The position numbers and the translations under genes were made by a program. Source: Vibrio gazogenes (lineage in GTDB: Bacteria > Pseudomonadota > Gammaproteobacteria > Enterobacterales > Vibrionaceae). From it: a DNA stretch of 64,000 nt. The notes beneath the pieces were generated by a model. It did not search any database, was not told where the DNA came from, and was given only the letters and a program-made list of their open reading frames with translations. Positions 34,601 through 48,707 of this stretch are shown here, in pieces. Within the stretch, counting starts at the first letter, position 1, and every line of letters starts with the position of its first letter. The stretch is from positions 2,294,001 through 2,358,000 of the forward strand of contig NZ_CP018835.1 of the NCBI RefSeq assembly GCF_002196515.1, written 5' to 3'.

Positions 34601-35545
34601 ATGAAGAAACCTTTTGCAATTGCAATCCATGGTGGTGCCGGCACGATTTTACGTTCTCAAATGACAGAAGAAATGCAGCAAGCGGTAGAACAGGCGTTAG
34701 ATCAAGCCGTTTCTCAGGGACATCAGTTATTGGCTGCGGGAGCAAGTGCTGTCGATGCCGCGGTCTGTGCGGTCAAAATTCTGGAAGACTCTCCTCACTT
34801 TAATGCCGGCAAAGGCTCTGTTCTGACGACAAAAGAGATGGTCGAAATGGATGCGGCAGTAATGTGTGGTAAAGGTCGACAAGCAGGCGCTGTTGCCGGG
34901 GTTCGTCATATCAAAAATCCAGTAATACTTGCCAGAGATGTGATGCAGCAGAGTGAGCATGTGATGTTAATGGGAGAAGGGGCGGAAGAGTTCGCGGCAC
35001 AGCTTGGCTATGACTATACCGAACAGGATTATTTTTTTACCGACAGACGTTACGAACAGCTGTTAGCCCTGAAAGCCGAAGGGCGTGTTGCGCTGTCTGA
35101 GTCCCGTTATCCTGATGATCATAAATTCGGTACCGTTGGTGCCGTTGCACTGGATCAGAATGGCAACCTCGCAGCTGCAACCAGTACCGGTGGCATCACC
35201 AATAAACGGTATGGACGCGTCGGAGATTCTCCGATTATCGGTGCCGGCACTTATGCAGAAAACCATAATGTCGCCATCTCTGCGACAGGCATGGGGGAAG
35301 TCTTTATTCGCTGTTGTGTTGCCAGTGATATTGCAGCGCGAATGCGTTACTTACAGGAAGATATACATACTGCTTGTACTGCAGTTATCCAAGGAGATCT
35401 CAAAACATTAGGCGGAGAGGGTGGCGTCATTGCCATTGACCAATTCGGTGAGATTCATTTCGGTATGAATTGCGAGGGAATGTATCGGAGTTGTATCGAT
35501 ATTCATGGCAGAAAACAGGTAAAAATCTACGCGGATGATGTGTAA
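34601..35545 (+). CDS. Isoaspartyl peptidase/plant-type L-asparaginase
   Basis: A 314-residue Ntn hydrolase. It starts AIAIHGGAGTILRSQM as the family does, and contains the autocleavage site HKFGTVGAVALDQNGNLAAA; the Thr becomes the N-terminal nucleophile of the beta subunit. TSTGGITNKRYGRVGDSPI and ATGMGEVFIR shape the substrate pocket. It should cleave beta-aspartyl dipeptides and asparagine (E. coli IaaA type). Short spacing to the slyD terminator means it has little promoter room and may depend on read-through or on a promoter within slyD. The gene is not part of the usual slyD-purA block I remember from vibrios, so that position may be specific to a subgroup. Confidence 0.93.
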   Translation: MKKPFAIAIHGGAGTILRSQMTEEMQQAVEQALDQAVSQGHQLLAAGASAVDAAVCAVKILEDSPHFNAGKGSVLTTKEMVEMDAAVMCGKGRQAGAVAGVRHIKNPVILARDVMQQSEHVMLMGEGAEEFAAQLGYDYTEQDYFFTDRRYEQLLALKAEGRVALSESRYPDDHKFGTVGAVALDQNGNLAAATSTGGITNKRYGRVGDSPIIGAGTYAENHNVAISATGMGEVFIRCCVASDIAARMRYLQEDIHTACTAVIQGDLKTLGGEGGVIAIDQFGEIHFGMNCEGMYRSCIDIHGRKQVKIYADDV

Positions 35546-35556
35546 ATCCGCATTTT

Positions 35557-35572
35557 ACGCAAACGATTTCTT
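35557..35572. promoter_or_regulatory. PurR-type operator before purA
   Basis: ACGCAAACGATTTCTT agrees with the E. coli PurR box ACGCAAACGTTTGCNT at all but two of the defined positions. It lies about 120 bases before purA, whose homologue in E. coli is under PurR control. Confidence 0.65.
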
Positions 35573-35671
35573 TTTGATTCTAAAATCGAACAAAAAGTGT
35601 TTTTTTATGAATTTTTTATGCTTAAAAAATGACTGCATCATCCAACATTCGGTGGTAGAATCCATTTTTAA

Positions 35672-36994
<1,323 letters not shown>

Positions 36995-37015
36995 CGAATA
37001 CGACTTCATTATCAG

Positions 37016-37041
37016 AGCCGGTCTTTAACGACCGGCTTTTT
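37016..37041 (+). terminator. Intrinsic terminator after purA
   Basis: AGCCGGTC / GACCGGCT stem with TTTAAC loop and a T run, starting 22 bases after the stop. Confidence 0.92.
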
Positions 37042-37102
37042 GCTTTTTTAGGGATTGTTATGTACAGTTGTGTTGTGCAAAAAATCAACAGTAACTTTCT
37101 CC

Positions 37103-37129
37103 TAAAGTCATTTGTTCGTCTGCCGATAC
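37103..37129 (+). promoter_or_regulatory. Sigma-28 (FliA) promoter before motX
   Basis: TAAAGTCA and GCCGATAC are separated by exactly 11 bases, matching the flagellar sigma-28 consensus TAAAGTTT-N11-GCCGATAA. It sits 65 bases before the motX ATG. Late flagellar control of motX fits its job in the motor. Confidence 0.85.
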
Positions 37130-37193
37130 GGTATTTAAGCCCGAGTCAAAGTGGGTGATATTGTTAAGCGATCGTTCAAAAAAGAGTATGTAT

Positions 37194-37829
37194 ATGAGGC
37201 TACTAAGCGTAGCAGCTTCGTTGTTAATGATGATGTTGAGCGTTTCAGTTAATGCCACTGTCGCTGATGTCGGGCCGCCAGTCCAAATCTATTCCGAAGC
37301 TGAGTTAATTCAACTGATCGAACAGAATAAGCATCTGGAGCGAGTGAAGGCTGATAAGTGTCAGTTGGTTGAAGATATCGTTGCCCGGGCTACGCGGATT
37401 AATTTGCCATCGTATGAGTTCTTGTATGGCGATATGTTGGCATGGGGCGTGTGTGTCGATCAGGACGCTGAACTGGGTCTATATTATATGGAAGCAGCTG
37501 CCAGTCAGGGATTGCCGACAGCACTTGAACAACTCGGTCGCTATTACGCTGAAGGCGTGCTTGTTCAACAAGATCGTGAGCGCGCCATTGTGTACCTGAG
37601 AGAAGCCTCCGCAATGGGGAATATAAAAGCCCGTGTGAAATTGGCTGAATTATTACTGCGGGATTACGGTAGTCCACTTGATTATGAAGACGCTTATCGA
37701 TGGTTATATCATTCTGTTACAGCCGATACGCGGATGCACAAACGTATTGCGATGTTGCGTCAGGGACTTGAACAGCGTATGCCAGAGAATATTATTGCTC
37801 GGGCGAAAATGAGAGAGACGCTTTGGTAG
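37194..37829 (+). CDS. motX: Sodium-driven flagellar motor protein MotX
   Basis: A 211-residue periplasmic T-ring component needed for stator assembly of the polar Na+ flagellum; 211 is the length known for Vibrio MotX. A signal peptide (RLLSVAASLLMMMLSVSVNA) is followed by two Sel1-like repeats, ELGLYYMEAAASQGLPTALE and RAIVYLREASAMGNIKARVK, with Cys residues in DKCQLVE and AWGVCVD. A frame extending to 37155 is open, but ATG 37194 with AAGAG before it gives the known length. Position after purA is as in other vibrios. Confidence 0.92.
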   Translation: MRLLSVAASLLMMMLSVSVNATVADVGPPVQIYSEAELIQLIEQNKHLERVKADKCQLVEDIVARATRINLPSYEFLYGDMLAWGVCVDQDAELGLYYMEAAASQGLPTALEQLGRYYAEGVLVQQDRERAIVYLREASAMGNIKARVKLAELLLRDYGSPLDYEDAYRWLYHSVTADTRMHKRIAMLRQGLEQRMPENIIARAKMRETLW

Positions 37830-38025
37830 CACTATATATTGATGTGTTCATTTCTGTTACAATTTACTGAAAACTTCCTTAGTTTAACCACCTGATTTTT
37901 GAAGAAATCACAACTTCCCGCTAATATATCTTCAATAAGTACTATTCATGCTTTCTGGATCGTCATTTAAAAATGGTTGATTCAGGCAGTATTTTAAGAG
38001 ATTACCTTCTTCCTTAGGACGACTT

Positions 38026-40467
38026 ATGTCTGACACTACTCAAAACGATCCGTTTGCAGATCGTGAAGCAAATAATTATGACAACCCGATTCCCAGCCGC
38101 GAGTTTATTTTGGAATTTCTGGCTCAGGCGAATGTTCCGATGAATCGCAATGACCTGTTCGAAGTGTTACAACTTTCAGGAGAAGAACAATACGAAGGGT
38201 TAAGACGACGTCTGAGAGCTATGGAAAGAGATGGGCAACTGGTCTTCACGCGTCGTCAGTGCTATGCATTGCCGGAAAAACTGGAAATGATTAAAGGGTA
38301 TGTCATCGGTCATAAAGATGGGTACGGTTGGGTCAGACCGGAGGGAATCCGAGGGAGAGATGAGGATATCCTACTGCCCCATCATCAGATGAGAACGCTG
38401 ATTCATGGGGATTATGTGCTGATTCAACCGAATGGCACGGATAAAAGAGGTCGGAAAGAAGGGCGGCTGGTCAGGATATTAGAAGAAAGAAACGGCCAGA
38501 TTGTGGGGCGGTTCTTCTTTGAACATGGGTATTCTTACGTTGTACCTGATGACTCTCGGATCAGTCATGATATTTTGATTCCCGATGAAGCGCGCGCCGG
38601 GGCCCGAATGGGCAATGTTGTTGTTATCGAGATTACCGATCGAGGTAGTCGCTCTCGTGGGATGATGGGTAAAGTGAGTGATGTCCTTGGTGAAAGTATG
38701 GCACCCGGAATGGAAACTCAGATCGCGATTCGAACTCACCAGATTCCTCATGAGTGGCCGGAAGCGGTCGAACAACAAGTGAAGCAGTTTAGTGAACACG
38801 TTCCAGAAGAAGCGAAACAGGGTCGGGTTGATTTGAGAACGCTGCCACTGGTTACGATTGATGGTGAAGATGCTCGAGATTTTGATGATGCTGTCTATTG
38901 TGAGGCGAAGAAGGGTGGTGGTTGGCGTCTCTGGGTTGCGATTGCCGATGTGAGTTACTATGTCAGAACCGATTCTGCGCTTGATAAAGAAGCAATCAAC
39001 CGTGGTAATTCTGTCTACTTCCCGTCTCAGGTTGTACCGATGTTACCGGAGGTTTTGTCAAATGGCCTCTGTTCTCTGAATCCACAGGTTGATCGACTAT
39101 GTATGGTCTGTGAGATGACCATATCTGCAACTGGGAGACTTTCAAGCTATAAACATTATGAAGCGGTGATGAATTCGCATGCGCGACTGACCTATAACAA
39201 AGTTGCCGCGATTTTAGCGGATGACGACGAGCTTCGGGAGCGTTATGAGCCGTTAGTCCCCCATCTGGAAGAGTTACACAAAATGTATCAGGTTCTGAAA
39301 AGTGAAAGAGAGAGCCGGGGTGCAATCGAATTTGAAACGGTAGAAACGAAGTTTATCTTTAATGCTGAGCGGAAAATTGATCGGATTGAGCCGTTAGTCC
39401 GGAATGACGCTCATAAGATCATCGAAGAGTGTATGATTCTAGCGAATATTGCATCAGCTTCTTTCGTGGAAAAAATGAAAGAGCCCGCTTTATTCCGAAT
39501 TCATGAAACACCGGGAGAAGAGCGTTTGATGGGATTCCGAGATTTTCTCGGAGAATTGGGACTGAATTTGACCGGTGGGTTAGAACCGACTCCGACAGAT
39601 TATGCCATGCTAATGAAACAAGTCGCGAATCGTCCCGATCATGAGCTGATCCAAACCATGTTACTTCGTTCGATGAAGCAAGCGGTATATAACCCTGATA
39701 ACTGTGGCCACTTCGGGCTGGCTTTAAAGCGATATGCACACTTTACTTCCCCGATTCGGCGTTACCCGGATTTGCTGTTACATCGGGCGATCAAATACTT
39801 GATTGCAAAACAGCAAGGCACAAATCAAGATCGTTGGACGCCGACTGGTGGCTATCACTATTCATTCGATGATATGAATTATTACGGTGAACAATGTTCA
39901 ATGACAGAACGTCGCGCAGATGATGCTACACGAGAAGTCTCCGACTGGCTGAAATGTGAATATATGCAAGATCATGTCGGTGAGGTGTTGGATGGCGTGA
40001 TTGCGAATGTTACTGGTTTTGGATTTTTTGTGCGTTTGACTGAGTTACATATTGATGGGTTGGTGCATATTTCCAGCTTAGCAAATGATTACTACCAGTA
40101 TGACCCGATTGGTCAACGTCTGATTGGTGAAAGTTTCGGACTGATTTACCGTTTAGGCGATGCTGTCAAAGTTAAAGTGCAGGCTGTGAACCTAGATGAA
40201 CGCCATATTGACTTTGAATTAGTCGAGACAAGCCGTAAGCTACGCGGTGAAGGAAAAACAGCGAAGAAGCGTGAAGCGGAAGCTAAACAAGGGAAAAAAG
40301 GATCGCCTCGACGTCGAGGAAAAGCGATACCGAATATTGAACCGGTGAAAAATCCTAATGATGAGAATCATCGGAATAAAACGGTCAAAAAGAAAAGCAA
40401 GGCTGAGAAAGTTCGTAAGAAAAAATCACGTCTTCGTAAATCAAAATCAGCCAAGACTGACAAATGA
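38026..40467 (+). CDS. rnr: Ribonuclease R
   Basis: An 813-residue 3'-5' exoribonuclease that degrades structured RNA. An N-terminal helix-turn-helix region (about 25-85) is followed by cold-shock domains, the RNB catalytic domain with [15 protein letters not shown] (the metal-binding Asp residues), and an S1 domain ([19 protein letters not shown]). The last 70 residues are very basic with many Lys ([20 protein letters not shown]), as in RNase R. Ten bases separate it from rlmB. Confidence 0.96.
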   Translation: MSDTTQNDPFADREANNYDNPIPSREFILEFLAQANVPMNRNDLFEVLQLSGEEQYEGLRRRLRAMERDGQLVFTRRQCYALPEKLEMIKGYVIGHKDGYGWVRPEGIRGRDEDILLPHHQMRTLIHGDYVLIQPNGTDKRGRKEGRLVRILEERNGQIVGRFFFEHGYSYVVPDDSRISHDILIPDEARAGARMGNVVVIEITDRGSRSRGMMGKVSDVLGESMAPGMETQIAIRTHQIPHEWPEAVEQQVKQFSEHVPEEAKQGRVDLRTLPLVTIDGEDARDFDDAVYCEAKKGGGWRLWVAIADVSYYVRTDSALDKEAINRGNSVYFPSQVVPMLPEVLSNGLCSLNPQVDRLCMVCEMTISATGRLSSYKHYEAVMNSHARLTYNKVAAILADDDELRERYEPLVPHLEELHKMYQVLKSERESRGAIEFETVETKFIFNAERKIDRIEPLVRNDAHKIIEECMILANIASASFVEKMKEPALFRIHETPGEERLMGFRDFLGELGLNLTGGLEPTPTDYAMLMKQVANRPDHELIQTMLLRSMKQAVYNPDNCGHFGLALKRYAHFTSPIRRYPDLLLHRAIKYLIAKQQGTNQDRWTPTGGYHYSFDDMNYYGEQCSMTERRADDATREVSDWLKCEYMQDHVGEVLDGVIANVTGFGFFVRLTELHIDGLVHISSLANDYYQYDPIGQRLIGESFGLIYRLGDAVKVKVQAVNLDERHIDFELVETSRKLRGEGKTAKKREAEAKQGKKGSPRRRGKAIPNIEPVKNPNDENHRNKTVKKKSKAEKVRKKKSRLRKSKSAKTDK

Positions 40468-40477
40468 TAGGTAACAA

Positions 40478-41218
40478 ATGAGTAATGAATTTATATATGG
40501 CATTCATGCGGTGAGTGCTGTGTTGGAGAAAACCCCGGATCGATTGATCGAAGTCTTTGTCTTGAAAGATCGGCAAGACCGTCGTTTGCTTCCTGTGTTG
40601 AATGAGTTGCAAAGGCTCGGTATTTCAATCCAACAGATGAGCCGACAAGCGCTAGATAAAAAATCCCAAGGTGCAAGTCACCAAGGGATGATGGCAAGAG
40701 TGAAACCCGCCAAAACCTTGAATGAACATGATCTGGATGCACTTTTAACCGCAGTTGAACATCCGCTATTACTTGTTCTGGATGGTGTCACTGATCCGCA
40801 TAATCTTGGGGCGTGTCTTAGAAACGCAGATGCTGCCGGTGTTACAGCCGTGATTGTTCCCAAAGATAAATCTGCACCACTGAATGCGACCGTGAGTAAA
40901 GTCGCCTGTGGTGCCGCTGAAAGTGTCCCTTTAGTCCGGGTGACGAATCTAGCCAGAACAATGAAGGCCTTACAGGAACAAGGGGTCTGGTTTGTTGGGA
41001 CTGCTGGAGAAGCCACGCAAGATATTTTCCAGTCTAAACTGACAGGTTCGTTAGCCATTGTTATGGGTGCGGAAGGCGATGGGATGCGCCGCCTGACCAG
41101 AGAAACCTGTGATGCATTGGTTAAAATTCCGATGTCGGGAAGCGTTTCTAGTTTAAACGTATCAGTCGCAACGGGCATTTGTCTTTTTGAAGCAGTGAGA
41201 CAGCGTTTATCACGCTAA
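40478..41218 (+). CDS. rlmB: 23S rRNA Gm2251 2'-O-methyltransferase
   Basis: A 246-residue SpoU-class RNA methyltransferase. The N-terminal substrate domain starts [15 protein letters not shown]. The knotted SAM site carries [31 protein letters not shown] and [15 protein letters not shown]. It forms a conserved rnr-rlmB unit. A terminator follows. Confidence 0.96.
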   Translation: MSNEFIYGIHAVSAVLEKTPDRLIEVFVLKDRQDRRLLPVLNELQRLGISIQQMSRQALDKKSQGASHQGMMARVKPAKTLNEHDLDALLTAVEHPLLLVLDGVTDPHNLGACLRNADAAGVTAVIVPKDKSAPLNATVSKVACGAAESVPLVRVTNLARTMKALQEQGVWFVGTAGEATQDIFQSKLTGSLAIVMGAEGDGMRRLTRETCDALVKIPMSGSVSSLNVSVATGICLFEAVRQRLSR

Positions 41219-41234
41219 GCTTCTTCGGATGACC

Positions 41235-41270
41235 ATCGGGCTCTGCAGAGATAACAGAGCCCGATTTTAT
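41235..41270 (+). terminator. Intrinsic terminator after rlmB
   Basis: A perfect 11-bp stem ATCGGGCTCTG / CAGAGCCCGAT with a 9-base loop and T-rich tail, 17 bases after the stop. Confidence 0.92.
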
Positions 41271-41292
41271 TTGATTATTTTTCCAGCGAACC

Positions 41293-41320
41293 TTGCATGT
41301 AACCATTCTATCTGTATAAT
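41293..41320 (+). promoter_or_regulatory. Promoter of the S10 ribosomal operon
   Basis: TTGCAT (41293-41298) and a perfect TATAAT (41315-41320) with 16 bases between. Transcription would start near 41327, giving a leader of about 250 bases before rpsJ. Confidence 0.85.
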
Positions 41321-41327
41321 ACCCGCC

Positions 41328-41890
<563 letters not shown>

Positions 41891-41905
41891 GGGGAGATTA
41901 GAAGA

Positions 41906-42535
41906 ATGATTGGTCTAGTCGGACGTAAAGTGGGTATGACCCGCGTGTTTACCGAAGAAGGCGTTTCCATCCCAGTTACAGTTGTTGAGGTTGAAGCGAA
42001 CCGTGTTGCTCAAGTTAAAACACTTGATAGTGACGGTTACACTGCAATCCAAGTAACTTCTGGTGCGAAAAAAGCCAACCGTGTATCTAAGCCAGAAGCT
42101 GGTCACTTCGCGAAAGCGGGTGTTGACGCTGGCCGCGGTCTTTGGGAATTCCGTTTAGAAAACGGAGAAGAGTTTTCAGTCGGTTCAGAATTGACTGTTG
42201 AACTTTTCAATGAAGTAAAAAAAGTAGACGTTACTGGTACATCTAAGGGTAAAGGTTTCCAAGGTGCTGTGAAGCGCTGGAATTTCCGCACTCAAGATAT
42301 GACTCACGGTAACTCATTGTCGCATCGTGCTCCTGGTTCTATCGGTCAATGTCAGACTCCAGGTCGTGTATTCAAGGGCAAGAAAATGGCAGGTCACATG
42401 GGTGCTGAGCGTGTAACGACTCAAAACCTAGAGATCGTACGTGTCGACGCTGAGCGCAACCTGCTTCTGATTAAAGGTGCAGTCCCTGGTGCTATCGGTG
42501 GTGACGTGATCGTTAAACCAGCTGTTAAAGCATAA
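41906..42535 (+). CDS. rplC: 50S ribosomal protein L3
   Basis: A 209-residue early assembly protein near the peptidyl transferase centre. It begins [19 protein letters not shown] and contains [12 protein letters not shown] and [16 protein letters not shown] with the Gln that is methylated in E. coli. Normal length. Confidence 0.97.
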   Translation: MIGLVGRKVGMTRVFTEEGVSIPVTVVEVEANRVAQVKTLDSDGYTAIQVTSGAKKANRVSKPEAGHFAKAGVDAGRGLWEFRLENGEEFSVGSELTVELFNEVKKVDVTGTSKGKGFQGAVKRWNFRTQDMTHGNSLSHRAPGSIGQCQTPGRVFKGKKMAGHMGAERVTTQNLEIVRVDAERNLLLIKGAVPGAIGGDVIVKPAVKA

Positions 42536-42551
42536 CGTCTAGGAGTAAGTA

Positions 42552-43154
42552 ATGGAATTGATGGTTAAAGGTGCTGACGCACTAACTGTTTCCGAAACTA
42601 CTTTCGGACGTGAGTTCAACGAAGCTCTTGTACATCAGGTAGTTGTTGCTTATGCAGCAGGTGCTCGTCAAGGTACTCGTGCTCAAAAAACACGTTCAGA
42701 AGTTTCTGGCGGCGGCGCTAAACCATGGCGTCAAAAAGGTACTGGCCGTGCTCGTGCTGGTACAATCCGTAGCCCAATCTGGCGTACAGGTGGTGTTACT
42801 TTTGCTGCGAAACCACAAGATCACAGCCAAAAAGTAAACAAAAAAATGTACCGTGGCGCTATGAAGAGCATTCTTTCTGAGCTGGTTCGTCAAGAGCGTC
42901 TGATCGTTGTTGATGATTTCTCAGTTGAAGCTCCAAAAACTAAAGATCTGGTAGCTAAGCTTAAAGAACTTGAGCTTAACGATGTACTTATCGTTACTGG
43001 TGAAGTAGACGAGAATCTGTTCTTAGCTGCTCGTAACCTTTATAAAGTTGACGTACGTGACGCAGCGGGAATTGATCCTGTTAGCTTGATCGCGTTTGAC
43101 AAGGTTCTTATGACTGCTTCTGCAGTTAAGCAAGTTGAGGAGATGCTGGCATGA
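42552..43154 (+). CDS. rplD: 50S ribosomal protein L4
   Basis: A 200-residue protein lining the exit tunnel. The extended loop with [18 protein letters not shown] is clear. In E. coli L4 also represses its own operon through the S10 leader. The start of rplW overlaps its stop. Confidence 0.97.
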   Translation: MELMVKGADALTVSETTFGREFNEALVHQVVVAYAAGARQGTRAQKTRSEVSGGGAKPWRQKGTGRARAGTIRSPIWRTGGVTFAAKPQDHSQKVNKKMYRGAMKSILSELVRQERLIVVDDFSVEAPKTKDLVAKLKELELNDVLIVTGEVDENLFLAARNLYKVDVRDAAGIDPVSLIAFDKVLMTASAVKQVEEMLA

Positions 43155-43453
43155 TTAGCGAAGAGCGTCTACTAAAAGTTCTGCGTGCTCCGCACATCTC
43201 TGAAAAAGCAACAATGGTTGCCGAGAAAGCAAACACTGTTGTTTTCAAAGTAGCGAAAGATGCAACGAAAAAAGAGATTAAAGCAGCCGTAGAAAAGCTA
43301 TTTGAAGTTGAAGTTGAATCTGTAAATACCCTAATTACTAAGGGTAAGACTAAGCGTCAAGGTATGCGCCAAGGCCGTCGTAGCGACGTGAAAAAAGCGT
43401 ATGTAACTTTGAAAGAAGGTCAGGATCTTGACTTCGTTGGCGGCGCGGAATAA
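43151..43453 (+). CDS. rplW: 50S ribosomal protein L23
   Basis: A 100-residue protein at the tunnel exit, docking site for trigger factor and [22 protein letters not shown] is the family N terminus. ATGA overlap with rplD. Confidence 0.97.
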   Translation: MISEERLLKVLRAPHISEKATMVAEKANTVVFKVAKDATKKEIKAAVEKLFEVEVESVNTLITKGKTKRQGMRQGRRSDVKKAYVTLKEGQDLDFVGGAE

Positions 43454-43469
43454 CAGGAGTAGTTGAAAA

Positions 43470-44294
43470 ATGGCTATTGTTAAATGTAAGCCGACTTCGG
43501 CTGGTCGCCGTCACGTCGTTAAAGTTGTGAACAAAGACCTGCATAAAGGTAAACCTTATGCGCCACTTTTAGAGAAAAACTCTAAAAACGGTGGTCGTAA
43601 CAACAACGGTCGTATCACAGTACGTCATATCGGTGGTGGTCATAAGCAACACTATCGTTTGATTGATTTTAAACGTACTAAAGATGGCATTCCGGCAAAA
43701 GTTGAGCGTCTGGAATATGATCCAAACCGTAGTGCAAACATCGCTTTGGTTCTTTATGCAGATGGTGAACGTCGTTACATCATCGCACCAAAAGGTCTGC
43801 AAGCTGGTGATGTAATCCAGTCTGGTGTAGATGCGCCAATTAAAGCAGGTAACACTCTGCCGATGCGCAATATCCCAGTAGGTTCAACAGTTCACTGTGT
43901 TGAATTGAAACCAGGAAAAGGTGCACAACTTGCACGTTCTGCTGGTGCTTATGCTCAAATCGTCGCTCGTGACGGTGCATACGCAACAATTCGTCTGCGT
44001 TCTGGTGAAATGCGCCGAGTTCCTTCTGAAGGTCGTGCAACGATTGGTGAAGTTGGTAACTCTGAGCACATGCTTCGTGAACTTGGTAAAGCAGGTGCAA
44101 CACGCTGGCGTGGTGTTCGTCCTACTGTTCGTGGTGTTGTGATGAACCCGGTTGATCACCCACACGGTGGTGGTGAAGGTCGCACATCTGGTGGTCGTCA
44201 CCCTGTATCTCCTTGGGGTATGCCTACTAAGGGCTTCAAAACCCGTAAAAACAAACGCACCGACAAGTACATTGTACGTCGTCGTAATAAGTAA
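43470..44294 (+). CDS. rplB: 50S ribosomal protein L2
   Basis: A 274-residue protein required for subunit joining and peptide transfer. It carries [18 protein letters not shown], the [18 protein letters not shown] loop with the essential His, and a basic C terminus. Normal length. Confidence 0.97.
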   Translation: MAIVKCKPTSAGRRHVVKVVNKDLHKGKPYAPLLEKNSKNGGRNNNGRITVRHIGGGHKQHYRLIDFKRTKDGIPAKVERLEYDPNRSANIALVLYADGERRYIIAPKGLQAGDVIQSGVDAPIKAGNTLPMRNIPVGSTVHCVELKPGKGAQLARSAGAYAQIVARDGAYATIRLRSGEMRRVPSEGRATIGEVGNSEHMLRELGKAGATRWRGVRPTVRGVVMNPVDHPHGGGEGRTSGGRHPVSPWGMPTKGFKTRKNKRTDKYIVRRRNK

Positions 44295-44311
44295 TCTATT
44301 TAAGAGGATAA

Positions 44312-44593
<282 letters not shown>

Positions 44594-44603
44594 GGAGTAG
44601 ATG

Positions 44604-44936
44604 ATGGAAGCTGTTGCTAAACATAACTTTGCTCGTATTTCTCCACAGAAAGCTCGCTTAGTTGCAGATTTGATCCGTGGTAAGTCTGTCGATCAGGCTC
44701 TGGAAATTCTGACTTTCAGCAACAAAAAAGCTGCTGACTTAGTTAAGAAAGTTCTTGAGTCAGCTATCGCAAACGCGGAGCATAACGAAGGTGCAGATAT
44801 TGACGATCTAAACGTCGCAAAAATCTTCGTAGATGAGGGCCCTGTCATGAAGCGTATTATGCCTCGTGCCAAAGGCCGTGCGGACCGTATCTTGAAGCGT
44901 TCAAGCCACATTACTGTGGTTGTCGCAGATCGCTAA
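44604..44936 (+). CDS. rplV: 50S ribosomal protein L22
   Basis: A 110-residue tunnel protein. Two ATGs are adjacent (44601, 44604); GGAG at 44594-44597 is better spaced to the second, and this gives the family start [40 protein letters not shown] is the beta-hairpin region. Confidence 0.96.
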   Translation: MEAVAKHNFARISPQKARLVADLIRGKSVDQALEILTFSNKKAADLVKKVLESAIANAEHNEGADIDDLNVAKIFVDEGPVMKRIMPRAKGRADRILKRSSHITVVVADR

Positions 44937-44955
44937 GAGACTAGGAGAGTAAGCA

Positions 44956-46081
<1,126 letters not shown>

Positions 46082-46082
<1 letters not shown>

Positions 46083-46273
46083 TGAAAGCACAAGATCTAC
46101 GCGAAAAGAGCGCTGAAGAGCTGAATGCAGAGCTATTGAATTTGCTACGTGAACAGTTCAACTTGCGTATGCAAGCTGCGACTGGTCAACTACAGCAGAC
46201 TCATACTCTGAAAGCTGTACGCCGTGATATCGCACGTGTGAAAACTGTTTTGACTGAGAAGGCAGGCGCATAA
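46082..46273 (+). CDS. rpmC: 50S ribosomal protein L29
   Basis: A 63-residue helical protein at the tunnel exit ([20 protein letters not shown]). ATG 46082 is preferred over an in-frame GTG three bases upstream. Coupled to both neighbours by overlap. Confidence 0.96.
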
Positions 46274-46527
46274 TGAGCGACAAAATTCGTACTCAACTCG
46301 GTCGTGTTGTTAGTGACAAGATGGATAAGTCTATCGTTGTTGTTATCGAACGTTTCGTAAAACATCCAATTTACGGTAAGTTCGTTAAACGCACGACTAA
46401 AATTCACGCACATGATGAAAACAACGAGTGTGGCCAAGGCGATACCGTTGAAATTCGTGAGTGTCGTCCATTGTCTAAGACTAAGTCTTGGACTTTGGTG
46501 AAAGTGGTAGAAAAAGCAAAAGTTTAA
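46273..46527 (+). CDS. rpsQ: 30S ribosomal protein S17
   Basis: An 84-residue primary rRNA binder ([19 protein letters not shown]). Last gene of the S10 operon; a terminator follows. Confidence 0.97.
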   Translation: MSDKIRTQLGRVVSDKMDKSIVVVIERFVKHPIYGKFVKRTTKIHAHDENNECGQGDTVEIRECRPLSKTKSWTLVKVVEKAKV

Positions 46528-46546
46528 CTTTTATTTTTCAATCAAG

Positions 46547-46582
46547 AAACGGCTCCAATTATTTTTGGAGCCGTTTGTTTTT
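46547..46582 (+). terminator. Intrinsic terminator between S10 and spc operons
   Basis: A perfect 12-bp stem AAACGGCTCCAA / TTGGAGCCGTTT with a 6-base loop and a following T run. It separates rpsQ from rplN. Confidence 0.93.
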
Positions 46583-46606
46583 TGACTACCCAATCTGAGA
46601 AAAGGG

Positions 46607-46615
46607 TGTTACAAT
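46607..46615 (+). promoter_or_regulatory. spc operon promoter (extended -10)
   Basis: TGTTACAAT is an extended -10 element (TG-N-TACAAT). A TTGACT lies 22 bases upstream at 46582-46587, which is too far for a normal -35, so the extended element probably does the work. rplN starts 67 bases later, after a small GACCC-GAGA-GGGTC hairpin in the leader. Confidence 0.6.
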
Positions 46616-46682
46616 TCGCCTCCCTTTTTAAAGGCAGCCCGACCCGAGAGGGTCTAGTTTTAATATTTAGCGGAGCACTAAC

Positions 46683-47054
46683 ATGATCCAAATGCAAAGT
46701 ATGCTGGACGCAGCTGATAACTCAGGCGCTCGCAGCGTAATGTGTATTAAGGTTCTGGGTGGCTCTCACCGTCGTTACGCACATATCGGCGACATCATCA
46801 AAGTTACCGTGAAAGAAGCAATTCCTCGCGGTAAAGTTAAAAAGGGTGATGTCCTGAAGGCGGTGGTAGTTCGCACCCGTAAAGGCGTACGTCGTCCAGA
46901 CGGTTCTGTCATTCGCTTCGACCGTAACGCTTGTGTATTGTTGAATAACAATACTGAGCAACCAGTCGGTACACGTATCTTTGGTCCAGTGACTCGTGAG
47001 CTTCGTAATGCGAAGTTTATGAAGATTGTTTCACTGGCTCCAGAAGTATTGTAA
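46683..47054 (+). CDS. rplN: 50S ribosomal protein L14
   Basis: A 123-residue protein of the 30S-interface side ([20 protein letters not shown]). First gene of the spc operon. CGGAG lies before the ATG. Confidence 0.97.
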   Translation: MIQMQSMLDAADNSGARSVMCIKVLGGSHRRYAHIGDIIKVTVKEAIPRGKVKKGDVLKAVVVRTRKGVRRPDGSVIRFDRNACVLLNNNTEQPVGTRIFGPVTRELRNAKFMKIVSLAPEVL

Positions 47055-47066
47055 GGGAGCGCAGAG

Positions 47067-47384
47067 ATGGCAGCTAAAATCCGTCGTAATGACGAAATCG
47101 TTGTTCTTGCCGGTAAAGACAAAGGCAAGAAAGGTAAAGTAACTAAGGTTCTTGGAACTGGTAAAGTTATTGTTGAAGGCATCAACCTTGTGAAAAAACA
47201 TCAAAAGCCTGTACCGGCTATGGGTGTTCAAGGTGGAATCGTTGAACAAGAAGCAGCACTCGATGCTTCTAACGTTGCAATCTTCAATGCAGCTACTGGT
47301 AAAGCGGACCGTGTCGGTTTCCGTTTTGAAGACGGCAAAAAAGTCCGTTTCTTCAAATCTAACGGTGAAACCATTTCTAACTAA
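47067..47384 (+). CDS. rplX: 50S ribosomal protein L24
   Basis: A 105-residue KOW-domain assembly initiator ([20 protein letters not shown]). Normal length and position between L14 and L5. Confidence 0.97.
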   Translation: MAAKIRRNDEIVVLAGKDKGKKGKVTKVLGTGKVIVEGINLVKKHQKPVPAMGVQGGIVEQEAALDASNVAIFNAATGKADRVGFRFEDGKKVRFFKSNGETISN

Positions 47385-47407
47385 TAGACGTAATTTGGAG
47401 TTCTACT

Positions 47408-47947
47408 ATGGCGAAACTGCATGATTACTACAAGTCGTCTGTAGTCGCTGAACTGACCAAACAGTTCGGTTACACAAGCGTCATGCAAGTCCCTAGGATT
47501 GATAAAATCACCCTAAACATGGGCGTTGGTGAAGCTATCAACGATAAGAAACTGCTTGAGAATGCAGCAGCTGACATGGCGGCCATTTCTGGTCAAAAGC
47601 CTCTTGTCACAAAAGCTCGTAAATCTGTTGCAGGTTTCAAAATCCGTGAAGGCTACCCAATTGGTTGTAAAGTAACCTTGCGTGGCGAACGTATGTGGGA
47701 TTTTTTGGAGCGTTTGATTTCTATCGCTCTACCACGTGTACGTGACTTCCGTGGTGTTAGCGCGAAATCTTTTGATGGTCGCGGTAACTACAGCATGGGC
47801 GTTCGCGAGCAAATCATCTTCCCGGAAATCGACTACGATAAAGTCGACCGTGTACGTGGTCTTGATGTAACAATCACGACTAGTGCGTCCACTGATGAGG
47901 AAGGCCGTGCTCTGCTGGCTGCCTTTAACTTCCCATTCCGCAAGTAA
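47408..47947 (+). CDS. rplE: 50S ribosomal protein L5
   Basis: A 179-residue 5S rRNA-binding protein of the central protuberance. [16 protein letters not shown] and [20 protein letters not shown] are family blocks. Confidence 0.97.
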   Translation: MAKLHDYYKSSVVAELTKQFGYTSVMQVPRIDKITLNMGVGEAINDKKLLENAAADMAAISGQKPLVTKARKSVAGFKIREGYPIGCKVTLRGERMWDFLERLISIALPRVRDFRGVSAKSFDGRGNYSMGVREQIIFPEIDYDKVDRVRGLDVTITTSASTDEEGRALLAAFNFPFRK

Positions 47948-47964
47948 GGTGAAGGGTTACTGTT

Positions 47965-48270
47965 ATGGCTAAACAATCAATGAAAGCACGTGAAGTAAAA
48001 CGTGCAAAGCTTGTCTCTCAGTATGCTGAAAAGCGTGCTGCGTTAAAAGCTACTATCAGCGACGTAAACGTATCTGAAGAAGAACGTTGGGATGCTGTTC
48101 TGAAACTTCAAACACTTCCTCGTGATTCAAGTGCATCACGTCAGCGTAACCGTTGTAACCAAACTGGTCGTCCACATGGTTACCTACGTAAGTTCGGTTT
48201 AAGCCGTATTAAAGTTCGTGAAGCTTGCATGAAAGGCGAGATTCCTGGACTTCGTAAGGCTAGCTGGTAA
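47965..48270 (+). CDS. rpsN: 30S ribosomal protein S14
   Basis: A 101-residue S14 of the long type without zinc Cys pairs ([40 protein letters not shown]). The long form is normal in gammaproteobacteria. Confidence 0.97.
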   Translation: MAKQSMKAREVKRAKLVSQYAEKRAALKATISDVNVSEEERWDAVLKLQTLPRDSSASRQRNRCNQTGRPHGYLRKFGLSRIKVREACMKGEIPGLRKASW

Positions 48271-48299
48271 TTGCCACTTAATCATTTGGAGTAAAGTTT

Positions 48300-48692
48300 A
48301 TGAGCATGCAAGATCCGATTTCGGATATGCTGACCCGTATTCGTAACGGTCAGGCAGCAAACAAAGTTGCTGTAAAAATGCCTTCTTCAAAGCTGAAAGT
48401 TGCAATTGCTGCACTTCTAAAAGCTGAAGGTTATATCGAAGATTTCGCTGTTGAAGGCGATGTAAAACCTGAACTGGAAGTTACGCTGAAATATTTTCAA
48501 GCGAAACCAGTTATCGAGCAAATCAAACGTGTTTCACGTCCTGGCCTGCGCGTCTATAAAAGAAAAGACGAGCTGCCATCTGTGATGGGCGGTTTGGGTG
48601 TTGCTGTTGTATCCACTTCCAAGGGTCTGATGTCAGACCGTGCTGCCCGTAAAGCAGGTCTTGGTGGTGAAATCATTTGCTACGTAGCTTAA
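48300..48692 (+). CDS. rpsH: 30S ribosomal protein S8
   Basis: A 130-residue protein, [18 protein letters not shown], same start as in E. coli. In E. coli S8 represses the spc operon by binding near rplE mRNA. Confidence 0.97.
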   Translation: MSMQDPISDMLTRIRNGQAANKVAVKMPSSKLKVAIAALLKAEGYIEDFAVEGDVKPELEVTLKYFQAKPVIEQIKRVSRPGLRVYKRKDELPSVMGGLGVAVVSTSKGLMSDRAARKAGLGGEIICYVA

Positions 48693-48707
48693 TTATAGGA
48701 GTAGGAT

